From an uncultured Eubacteriales bacterium (lineage in GTDB: Bacteria; Bacillota; Clostridia; Christensenellales; DTU072): a DNA stretch of 5,718 nucleotides. Under the pieces are notes generated by a model. That model was not told where the DNA came from. It saw nothing but the letters and a program-made list of their open reading frames with translations, and did no database searches. The first letter of the stretch is position 1. Every line of letters begins with the position of its first letter. The position numbers were made by a program, and so were the translations under genes. Of the stretch, positions 1 through 5,718 are shown one piece after another. The stretch lies in contig CACXDF010000265.1 of assembly GCA_902766325.1 (NCBI GenBank), positions 1-5,718 on the forward strand, read 5' to 3'.

Positions 1-1
1 C

Positions 2-3000
2 GTGGGCGTATCCGGTATCAATCTTAAGGATATGGCGTTTGCTAAGGACGGCAACGGCAATCCCATGTATGATACCGCCGGCAATCTCGTCTGGCAGGAA
101 GTGGCAGGCGTTCATACCGTCGACTTCCACGAGGCGAACACCGCCGGAAGCACTTTCGGAAAGTATTATTACTTCTTCAGTCTCAACAACAACGACGCGA
201 GCAAAACGATCGCCGTTTCCGAATATCGTTACCGCATCTATACGGGAAGCGGCATATCCACCGATATTTCTTTCAGCGCGAAGTTCGATTCGACCGAAGT
301 GATCCGGTTAAAGAACGTAGACGTAAACAGCGCGACGGGTAAGAACAGCCATTCCTGGTCGGTCAACGCCGGTTCCGGCGTGTTATCCGATCCGGCTTTC
401 TCCGTTTGCGAAGATATCTCGTTATCGTTCGCCAGTTCTTTGGACGCGGCCGGGGTCGAAGACCATTACAGATTGTTCTATTATCCCTTTACCGCCGATA
501 TGATCGGTATGGCCGGCGCCGTGCCGACGGACAGCGAACTGCTGGCGTATGCAAGTCGTATCGCTGCGGAAGATAATCTTTCTTCCATTAAAAAGTACGT
601 CGAACTGACCGAAGATGCCGTTAACGCGCAGATCGCTTCGGACAGCCAAGGCACTTTATATTTTGCCGTTTACCTGAAGAGTAAAGCGCGTAACTGGCAG
701 AACGTCTCCAATTCGAGCGGCTTTTACGTGCTTTGCGTCGAATACGACACTCTGAATATTACCATCCAGTATCGTCTTGACGCCCTTTCATCGTTGGAAG
801 GCGGCGATACGGACGAGGACGATATGGCTTCCGGCGTCTGGAAACGCGGCGCGCTCGAGATATACGTGACGTTGCCTATCGACGACAAAGGAACCAAGAT
901 CAAAGCGGGAGACGGCTACACCTATTACTATATGCTGATCTCCTTCGGTACGCGCGGCGAAATACCCGACGTTAACACTGTACTTTCCACGGAGAGTAAC
1001 TGGATAGCGGCTTCCGGCGACTATAACGGCTCGGACGAATACGTCTTTACCGTGCCGTTTACCGGGCGTTCTTTCTACGGCTATATCGGTCTCAGCGTCT
1101 GCAATAAGGCGAAATATCGTTCGATCGGATTCGAGTCCATCAAGATCCTCCGCGTCGACAATACGACTCCCGATATTCTCAGGATCATTCAGGGAAAGAC
1201 CGCGGACGGCTTGGTGGAAGAACGCGTCGACGAAGCGACGACGAGAAAGATCGTGTCCGTCAACACAAAAGACGAGATCACGCTGAACGCGTCCGCTATT
1301 CACGCCGATCTGACGCATTCCGCGATCACGTATTACTATATGCGTTTATCGTCCATACCCACCGACGTTACGGAAAAGAAGTATTCTACCGTTTCCGATA
1401 TGACCTTGCTCGAAAACTCCGGAGTAAACGTTTTCTCTCTCGCGAATAATTTCTCGAAAGAAAACTTCTGCACCGTTTATCTGATGATTTTTGCCATCAA
1501 CGGCGTTGCGACGCATTCTACCGGCTTTGCCGGTTCGACGGAATGGGAAACGGGTCTCGGCGGCGGATATACGGTAACTCTTACTACTATTTACGAATTC
1601 AATTACGACCCGAGCGAATTATCCGCGACCGCGCTTGCGCCGAGTTCGGGCAGCGCCGATTATAATGATGGTATGTACGAATTTACGTGGCAAGAGGTGG
1701 TCGGCGTCAGTATGACCGTCAAATCGAACAAGCGTAACAACGTGCCCAATTATTACCGCTTTATGTTCTCCGTGGACAGCGGTAGCACTTGGTATAACTA
1801 TATGGAAGCCGGCGCCGTTGCGTACTACTCTTCGGATGAGATGAAAGAGATCCGCTTCACGGCTGATTCTTTGGCCGAATATACGGACGCAAACGGAAAT
1901 CATCCTTTTGAAAACGGCGTTTTGTCGACGTTCTATTTCAGGGCGGTCAACAAGGCCGGATCTTACGTCGACTGCGGCAACGTCTATATCGCTATCGACG
2001 AGACCATACCGGAATTCGAGGTCGTCATGCACGACCATAACGGTCTGGTCTATATCGGAGGCAATACCGTCGACTTTAACAGCGGCGACGAGAACTGGAC
2101 CAACGGCCCCGTTACCGTTAACGTCAATATTACGAGAATGCCCGCTTCCGGTGTGCGCGTTTATTACTATTTACGTTACCTCAATTCCAATAAGTCGATC
2201 GAGTCGCCTTTGGCTTCTTCCAGCGAAGGAAAGGGTAAAGAACTGGTCAGTTACGAGCAGTTTACGACCGATCGCTTGGACGGCTTTAACCTGAACCGCG
2301 ACGCGGTCATCGTTATTACCGCGGTCAGTCGTTCGGGCGCGAGCAATATTCAACCCACTATCATGAGCGTCCGCGTCAGCGTCGATCAGCAGACTCCCGT
2401 CTTTACCATGACCGGAAAAGCGTACGAAGAAAACGACGAAGGCGTGGCCAGCAGTATAGAAAGGATCATTGCGAGCGGCGAATGGACCGGCATGAATACG
2501 GTCAGCGTCACAAGGGAAAGGACCGTCGCAAACGTTTCTCCCGTCGTTTACACCTATACTTGGCAAGACGAAACGATGAACGAGCCGGAAAGTCATATCT
2601 GGAGCGATACGGAAGTAAGCATTTCTCGGAAGAAGACCGGAAAATTGATCGTTACGGCGACCAGCGCCAACGGCGATTCCTCCAAAGGTAAGACTTATAC
2701 GGTCGAATTCGATATTAATATCGACACCACGCCGCCTACTATCGAGTTTTCCGGCGGTATCAACGTCATCGAAGGGTCCGAACAATATATCGACCTGCAA
2801 GTCGTCGTGCACGGCGATAACCTCGATATCGTCGAGTATATCACCGTTAAAGAGGATACTCGCGGCTTTACGTTCGATCCGACGGGATACGTTCTTTCCA
2901 CCAGTAGCGTCGATAACTCGACCCGTCACGAAGCGTCCGAGCCCAATCCCGATATCAACTACCGCGGATACGTCAATATATACGTGCGCGATAAAGCGGG

Positions 3001-4255
3001 GCACGAAGTTCATTTCCAAATGTACGTCGTGCCGTTCCCCCTTACGGTCAATACCATTCAACTTACCGACGAAGATAAGACGATGGTCGATAAACTCGAG
3101 CATACGCTCGGTCTTGCGGTAGAAGCCGGTTATATGGAAAAGAGCCGTATCGAATACTTTGAAAACATGATCTCCCGTTTGCGCGACAGAATGGAGACCT
3201 TACAAACGGAGATCGACGGGTACAGGGATTATCTTGAAAAACTGGCGAACAGAAGCAGTTTTGAACTTCGTTCCGACTATGCCGAAATGCTCCGTTATCG
3301 CACCACTTTCCAGAATTACGAGGTTTACGGTCAAAAGTGGATACAGACGGCCATCACCGGCGACTCCACGAGCAGATATTACGCTTATTATAAAAACTTC
3401 CTGAATCAATTCGACAAGTTGTTCGCATTGATGGAACAGGTGGAAAGAGTGGAAACGCACGTGACGGAACTGCCCGCCATCAACATGGTCGAGGCGGAAG
3501 ACTATACCGAGATCCTGCGCGTCTACGACGAGTACTTCGATCTGTCGCAAGACCAGAAGTCCTGCTTTACGTCTAACCTTTATAATAAGTTGATGGATCT
3601 TAAAGAGGCTTGCGAAGTTTTGCTTCTGTCCGATAAAGAAACGGGCGTTATCCTTGACGGAGACTTTGCGCCCGGCGCGACGGTCGCGGTAACGGATTAT
3701 AACGCAGACACGGACACGTATAAGAATGCGCAAGCGCTTCTGATGAATACCGTTCAAGCAGGTATGCCTCGCGCTATCGTGTCTATTCACCGTGTTTCGC
3801 TTACCGGAGCATACGCGCAGACTGCCGCGAGCGATATCGAGGTGCAGCTGCCTATTCCCGAAGAATATCGTTCTTATATTTATTTCGACGTATATTCCTT
3901 AGCCGACGACGGTTCTATGCGGAAGGTCAACGGCAGTATCATTCAGCCGGATGGTAAATCGGTCCGCTTCTCGACGGCGAACCTGGGTACGTTCGTACTC
4001 TGCGTTACCGCCGACATTCAGGAACAAGAGGTCAATACCGATTCATACGGCAGTATCTTCGGCATTCCGCTCACCGCGACGATGATCAAGTATTTGCTTT
4101 ATATCGGCGGCGCGCTTTTTGCGCTTATCTTCCTCGTGTTTATCATCATGGGTATCCGTCAGCGTCGGTTTATGAACAGCTATAACCGCGCTTACAGAAA
4201 CTCCGTTTATCGCCGTCAAGCGCGTGGTATTCCCAAAGGAAATAAGATCCGGTAG
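2..4255 (+). CDS. Large multi-domain cell-surface protein, Ig-like modules with C-terminal membrane anchor (5' partial)
   Basis: This is the C-terminal 1417 residues of a long exported protein. The frame is open to the left edge, and the GTG at position 2 is unlikely to be the true start because no signal peptide follows and the text begins mid-module. Residues 1 to about 1012 are beta-rich Ig-like modules. Recurrent marks are a Trp at the module start (W31, W280, W563, W699, W828), a tyrosine-rich strand 20-30 residues later (YYY at 55, 308, 444, 721; NYYRF near 583) and junctions of the type [VI]D-x-x-[TI]-P (385, 665, 794, 907). A helical part (about 1018-1210), a beta domain (about 1212-1335), a transmembrane helix (about 1358-1384) and a tail with 11 basic and no acidic residues follow. 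No LPxTG motif precedes the helix, so anchoring is probably by the membrane segment itself, with the N-terminal bulk outside. Adhesion or envelope-structural roles are plausible; the substrate is unknown. It ends in TAG, 9 bases before the rmuC-type gene. Confidence 0.85.
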   Translation: MGVSGINLKDMAFAKDGNGNPMYDTAGNLVWQEVAGVHTVDFHEANTAGSTFGKYYYFFSLNNNDASKTIAVSEYRYRIYTGSGISTDISFSAKFDSTEVIRLKNVDVNSATGKNSHSWSVNAGSGVLSDPAFSVCEDISLSFASSLDAAGVEDHYRLFYYPFTADMIGMAGAVPTDSELLAYASRIAAEDNLSSIKKYVELTEDAVNAQIASDSQGTLYFAVYLKSKARNWQNVSNSSGFYVLCVEYDTLNITIQYRLDALSSLEGGDTDEDDMASGVWKRGALEIYVTLPIDDKGTKIKAGDGYTYYYMLISFGTRGEIPDVNTVLSTESNWIAASGDYNGSDEYVFTVPFTGRSFYGYIGLSVCNKAKYRSIGFESIKILRVDNTTPDILRIIQGKTADGLVEERVDEATTRKIVSVNTKDEITLNASAIHADLTHSAITYYYMRLSSIPTDVTEKKYSTVSDMTLLENSGVNVFSLANNFSKENFCTVYLMIFAINGVATHSTGFAGSTEWETGLGGGYTVTLTTIYEFNYDPSELSATALAPSSGSADYNDGMYEFTWQEVVGVSMTVKSNKRNNVPNYYRFMFSVDSGSTWYNYMEAGAVAYYSSDEMKEIRFTADSLAEYTDANGNHPFENGVLSTFYFRAVNKAGSYVDCGNVYIAIDETIPEFEVVMHDHNGLVYIGGNTVDFNSGDENWTNGPVTVNVNITRMPASGVRVYYYLRYLNSNKSIESPLASSSEGKGKELVSYEQFTTDRLDGFNLNRDAVIVITAVSRSGASNIQPTIMSVRVSVDQQTPVFTMTGKAYEENDEGVASSIERIIASGEWTGMNTVSVTRERTVANVSPVVYTYTWQDETMNEPESHIWSDTEVSISRKKTGKLIVTATSANGDSSKGKTYTVEFDINIDTTPPTIEFSGGINVIEGSEQYIDLQVVVHGDNLDIVEYITVKEDTRGFTFDPTGYVLSTSSVDNSTRHEASEPNPDINYRGYVNIYVRDKAGHEVHFQMYVVPFPLTVNTIQLTDEDKTMVDKLEHTLGLAVEAGYMEKSRIEYFENMISRLRDRMETLQTEIDGYRDYLEKLANRSSFELRSDYAEMLRYRTTFQNYEVYGQKWIQTAITGDSTSRYYAYYKNFLNQFDKLFALMEQVERVETHVTELPAINMVEAEDYTEILRVYDEYFDLSQDQKSCFTSNLYNKLMDLKEACEVLLLSDKETGVILDGDFAPGATVAVTDYNADTDTYKNAQALLMNTVQAGMPRAIVSIHRVSLTGAYAQTAASDIEVQLPIPEEYRSYIYFDVYSLADDGSMRKVNGSIIQPDGKSVRFSTANLGTFVLCVTADIQEQEVNTDSYGSIFGIPLTATMIKYLLYIGGALFALIFLVFIIMGIRQRRFMNSYNRAYRNSVYRRQARGIPKGNKIR
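3053..3631 (+). other. Helical / coiled-coil region of the surface protein
   Basis: Residues about 1018-1210 change from beta-rich to strongly helical and charged. The first half (about 1020-1082) has heptad-like spacing of Leu, Ile and Met between Glu, Arg and Lys. The second half contains a stretch beginning ELPAIN (about 1156) and continuing through YDEYFDLSQDQK (1175-1186) to a Leu-rich end (about 1207). This resembles the small helical modules common in surface proteins of Firmicutes (pattern LPA, an acidic spacer, Y-x-x-L-x-x-x-Q-K, then a Leu-rich helix). The match is by eye and the family is not assigned. It probably forms a stalk or spacer between the Ig-like array and the membrane-proximal beta domain. 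Confidence 0.6.
3635..4006 (+). other. Membrane-proximal beta domain of the surface protein
   Basis: Residues about 1212-1335 return to beta-rich composition: GVILDGDFAPGATVAV at the start, then IEVQLPIPEEY (1279-1289), a strand with DVYSLADDGS (1296-1305) and a final strand ending NLGTFVLC (1327-1334). The order 'V-x-L-P-I-P, then V-Y-x-x-x-D-G, then V-x-F-x-T, then G-x-[FY]-V-L' recurs in C-terminal domains of many clostridial extracellular proteins just before their anchor. No catalytic residues are recognisable; a structural role is the simplest reading. Confidence 0.5.
4073..4252 (+). other. C-terminal transmembrane segment and arginine-rich cytoplasmic tail
   Basis: Residues about 1358-1384 form one long hydrophobic helix (core KYLLYIGGALFALIFLVFII). 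It is followed by a 32-residue tail (1386-1417) with nine Arg and two Lys and no Asp or Glu. By the positive-inside rule the tail is cytoplasmic and the preceding 1350 residues are extracellular. The tail is longer than the usual few residues of a sortase signal, and no LPxTG-like pentapeptide lies upstream, so a sortase substrate is unlikely. Confidence 0.85.
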
Positions 4256-4264
4256 CGGTGTAAT

Positions 4265-5455
4265 ATGTGTTTTTTTTCCATTCGTAAACTGGTAAAACAG
4301 CAAAAGTATATGGCGGCGTCTTTAGACGCCGTTTCGGCAAAACTCGAAAATATTACGCAAGAAAACGATCGTTTACGCACTTATATTTCGGAGATAACCA
4401 ATTTATCCAATAACGCTTTGGTAAGCGGTATCAATTCTACGTTGAACGCCGTGATGGAAAACGTCAAAACGATCAGCACGACTAACGAACAGCGTATTTT
4501 AGAAGTTCGTACGCAGGTAGAAAAGAACCTGACCGAGATCAGAGCGGACAACGAAAAACAGCTTACCGCCATGCGCGAAGTGGTGGAAGAAAAGTTAACG
4601 AAGACAGTCAATGAGCGCATTTCGGCTACCTTTACGACCATCAATCAACGACTGGACGAAGTCAATAAGGGCCTAGGCGAACTGCAAAGTTTGTCCGGCG
4701 GGGTAAACGATCTGAAAAAAGTCCTCACCAACGTAAAAACGCGCGGCGTATGGGGCGAAGTCAGCTTGGCCAATATTTTGGAAGGGATATTGACGCAAGA
4801 ACAATACGTGACGCAATATAACGTCACCGGGCGCAGAAGAGGAGACGACTCCGGCCTGGTCGATTTTGCTATTGTTCTGCCGGGCAAAAAGGACGGAGAA
4901 AGGGTCTTTTTGCCTATCGACGCCAAGTTCCCATCGGAAGACTATCAACGCTTACTGGATGCGTCGGAAAAAGGCGACGCCGCCGGCGTAGACGCCGCCG
5001 CGAAGGCTCTTGCGGCCGCCGTCAAGCGTCAGGCAAGAAGTATCCGCGACAACTATATCAATCCGCCGCAAACGACCGATTTTGCCGTTATGTACTTGCC
5101 GACGGAAGGCCTATATGCCGAAGTCATCCGCAACGCGGGATTGGCCGAAGAATTACAGGGGCAACTGAAGGTCATCCCCGCAGGCCCCACTACCATCACC
5201 GCTCTTATTAACAGTTTGCAACTCGGGTTCCGAACGCTTGCCGTTCAGAAATCTTCGCGAGAGGTGTTTGATCTGCTTATGAAATTCAAAAAGGACTTTG
5301 AGCAATTCGCAAATCAGATCACTCGCGCGCAAGGGCAGATCGAGGGCGTCAATAAGATATTGGACGAGGCTTCTCGGCGGAACGATATGATCATGAAAAA
5401 GTTAAATAAAGCCGAAGGTCTCGCGCCCGCGATCCCCGGTTCTTCCGAAGAATAA
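4265..5455 (+). CDS. rmuC: RmuC family protein (DNA recombination protein RmuC homologue), no membrane anchor seen
   Basis: Product of 396 residues. Residues about 15-155 form a long coiled coil (many Glu, Lys, Gln, Asn and Leu). The RmuC core follows: GVWGEVSLANILE at 161-173, VDFAIVLPG at 199-207, FLPIDAKFPSEDY at 215-227, FAVMYLPTEGLY at 273-284 and PAGPTT leading into ITALINSLQLGF at 305-322. E165, D200 and the D219-x-K221 pair fit the PD-(D/E)xK-like nuclease fold assigned to this family. E. coli RmuC is about 475 residues with an N-terminal membrane helix and limits inversions at short inverted repeats; the biochemical activity is not well defined. Here the N-terminus (MCFFSIRKLVKQQ) is too short and charged to span a membrane. 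The start at 4265 has only a weak GGTG (4257-4260) as Shine-Dalgarno, so translation may be coupled to the upstream gene, whose stop is 9 bases away. M16 (4310) is an alternative start. Confidence 0.9.
   Translation: MCFFSIRKLVKQQKYMAASLDAVSAKLENITQENDRLRTYISEITNLSNNALVSGINSTLNAVMENVKTISTTNEQRILEVRTQVEKNLTEIRADNEKQLTAMREVVEEKLTKTVNERISATFTTINQRLDEVNKGLGELQSLSGGVNDLKKVLTNVKTRGVWGEVSLANILEGILTQEQYVTQYNVTGRRRGDDSGLVDFAIVLPGKKDGERVFLPIDAKFPSEDYQRLLDASEKGDAAGVDAAAKALAAAVKRQARSIRDNYINPPQTTDFAVMYLPTEGLYAEVIRNAGLAEELQGQLKVIPAGPTTITALINSLQLGFRTLAVQKSSREVFDLLMKFKKDFEQFANQITRAQGQIEGVNKILDEASRRNDMIMKKLNKAEGLAPAIPGSSEE
4314..4331 (+). repeat. Strong short hairpin inside the start of the rmuC-type gene
   Basis: CGGCGTC (4314-4320) and GACGCCG (4325-4331) are perfect reverse complements around the loop TTTA, giving a 7-bp, nearly all-GC stem. 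It covers codons 17-23 and immediately follows the alternative ATG at 4310. No T-tract follows, so it is not an intrinsic terminator. It could slow early translation or be chance in a GC-rich stretch. Confidence 0.5.
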
Positions 5456-5476
5456 TTTCCACCTTTTTACAGCGAT

Positions 5477-5527
5477 AAAGGCACGCTTTTTATGGTATGA
5501 TACCCATATGAAAAAGCGTGTTTTTTT
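5477..5527 (+). terminator. Intrinsic-terminator-like hairpin overlapping the start of the lipoprotein gene
   Basis: CACGCTTTTT (5482-5491) is the perfect reverse complement of AAAAAGCGTG (5511-5520). In RNA the stem can extend outward by two G-U and three A-U pairs (5477-5481 with 5521-5525). Seven T's (5521-5527) follow the right arm directly. The 19-base loop can itself pair, as GGTA/TACC around TGA or as TATGG/CCATA. This has the form of a Rho-independent terminator for the rmuC-type gene, whose stop ends 22 bases before the stem. Oddly, the right arm and T-tract are also codons 2-7 of the next gene, and its ATG is in the loop. The weak part is that half the core stem is A-T. Confidence 0.6.
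5493..5501 (+). promoter_or_regulatory. Extended -10 promoter motif of the lipoprotein gene
   Basis: TGGTATGAT (5493-5501) matches the extended -10 pattern TGn-TATnAT. A start of transcription 6-8 bases beyond its end would fall at about 5508, on or next to the ATG. No good -35 sits 16-18 bases upstream; the nearest likeness, TTTACA at 5466-5471, is 24 bases away from this -10. Extended -10 promoters can work without a -35. Inference from motif matching only. Confidence 0.45.
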
Positions 5528-5718
5528 ATTGTTATTGATTTTTACTTTTTTATTGTTCGGATGCACCGAAAACAAGATTTCGGAAACCCAAACAGAGGGT
5601 CAAGCGGTAGATATCCCGATCGAATATCCGATCGGATCCGTTTCTTCGCAAGCGCCGATCGAAGAAGATACCGAGGAAGAAAAAACGGTAGCGCCGATCG
5701 AGGAAGAAACCGAGCCAA
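5508..5718 (+). CDS. Lipoprotein with acidic repeat linker (3' partial)
   Basis: The first 70 residues of a lipoprotein, cut by the right edge. MKKR is followed by an uninterrupted hydrophobic stretch (residues 5-17) and the lipobox L16-F17-G18-C19, so signal peptidase II cleavage before C19 and lipid attachment to the outer membrane-leaflet side are expected. Residues 20-70 are hydrophilic, with 15 acidic and only two basic residues, and contain a Pro-Ile-Glu-rich repeat (from A49). Such a stretch is usually a flexible linker before a folded domain, which is not in the window, so the function cannot be given. The ATG at 5508 is supported by the signal peptide; upstream ATGs at 5492 and 5497 run into stops within five codons. 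No Shine-Dalgarno is visible in the 20 bases before it. Confidence 0.85.
   Translation, partial: MKKRVFLLLLIFTFLLFGCTENKISETQTEGQAVDIPIEYPIGSVSSQAPIEEDTEEEKTVAPIEEETEP
5652..5718 (+). repeat. 39-base in-frame tandem repeat in the lipoprotein linker
   Basis: A unit beginning GCGCCGATCGA starts at 5652 and again at 5691, a period of 39 bases (13 codons). It encodes APIEEDTEEEKTV and then APIEEETEP up to the window edge. The first 27 bases of the two copies differ at only three or so positions. The octamer core CCGATCG also occurs at 5616 and 5628, again coding Pro-Ile. The array may continue beyond the window. Confidence 0.7.

Noticed and set aside
2..4. GTG at position 2 as the real start of the surface protein
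   Set aside because: No signal peptide follows, although the C-terminal anchor requires export, and the sequence begins inside a beta module. The gene is cut by the window edge.
923..1342. Repeated DNA word TATTACTATATG at 923 and 1331
   Set aside because: It encodes the same Tyr-Tyr-Tyr-Met strand in two Ig-like modules and flanking DNA does not match, so it is not a separate DNA element.
2171..3103. Long minus-strand open frame opposite the surface-protein gene
   Set aside because: It and the other minus-strand frames have Arg/His/Asp/Val-rich composition typical of antisense shadows, no ribosome site and no recognisable motif, while the plus-strand protein is clearly coherent.
4236..4277. 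Terminator between the surface-protein gene and rmuC (T8 run at 4270-4277)
   Set aside because: No stable GC-rich inverted repeat sits directly before the T run; the only likeness (ATTCC and GGAAAT near 4229-4244) is weak and imperfect.
4976..5000. Direct repeat GACGCCGCCG (4976-4985 and 4991-5000)
   Set aside because: It encodes an alanine-rich helix segment (DAAGV, DAAAK) in a normal part of RmuC; only two short copies, explained by codon use.
5466..5496. Promoter made of TTTACA (5466-5471) and TATGGT (5491-5496)
   Set aside because: The 19-base spacing is long and TATGGT is a poor -10; the extended -10 three bases further on is the better match.
1..5718. tRNA, rRNA, CRISPR array, insertion sequence or prophage signals
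   Set aside because: Almost the whole window is coding in one direction; no such structures, terminal repeats or transposase-like proteins were seen.

Overview
The window reads as a single plus-strand run of three genes from a bacterium whose base composition is about half G+C. It is most likely a Gram-positive lineage of the Bacillota (Clostridia or relatives). This rests on the large multi-module cell-surface protein held by a C-terminal membrane segment, the short Lys/Arg-Leu-rich lipoprotein signal, and the intrinsic-terminator-like element. Taxonomy is inference only; no marker gene is present.

Layout: (1) Positions 2-4255 carry the 3' part of a very large surface protein (at least 1417 residues, cut by the left edge). 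It has about eight degenerate Ig-like beta modules, then a helical region, a beta domain, one transmembrane segment and an arginine-rich cytoplasmic tail. (2) After only 9 bases, in the same reading frame, comes an rmuC-type gene (4265-5455). Its product is a coiled-coil protein with a PD-(D/E)xK-like core of the 'DNA recombination protein RmuC' family, and it lacks the N-terminal membrane anchor usual in the family. (3) After a 52-base gap starts a lipoprotein gene (5508 onward, cut by the right edge). It has a clear lipobox followed by an acidic, Pro-Ile-Glu-rich repeat linker.

The most unusual spot is the rmuC/lipoprotein junction (about 5466-5527). A perfect 10-bp inverted repeat (5482-5491 / 5511-5520), followed by seven T's, has the form of an intrinsic terminator. 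Its right arm and T-tract are codons 2-7 of the lipoprotein gene, and the start codon lies in its loop. The same loop holds an extended -10 promoter motif placed so that transcription would begin at or next to the ATG, and no Shine-Dalgarno is visible. One reading is that rmuC transcripts terminate here, while a promoter inside the loop makes a leaderless lipoprotein mRNA that cannot form the hairpin.

The surface-protein and rmuC genes are probably co-transcribed. Nothing in the sequence shows a shared biochemical function. No RNA genes, mobile elements or CRISPR arrays were seen.
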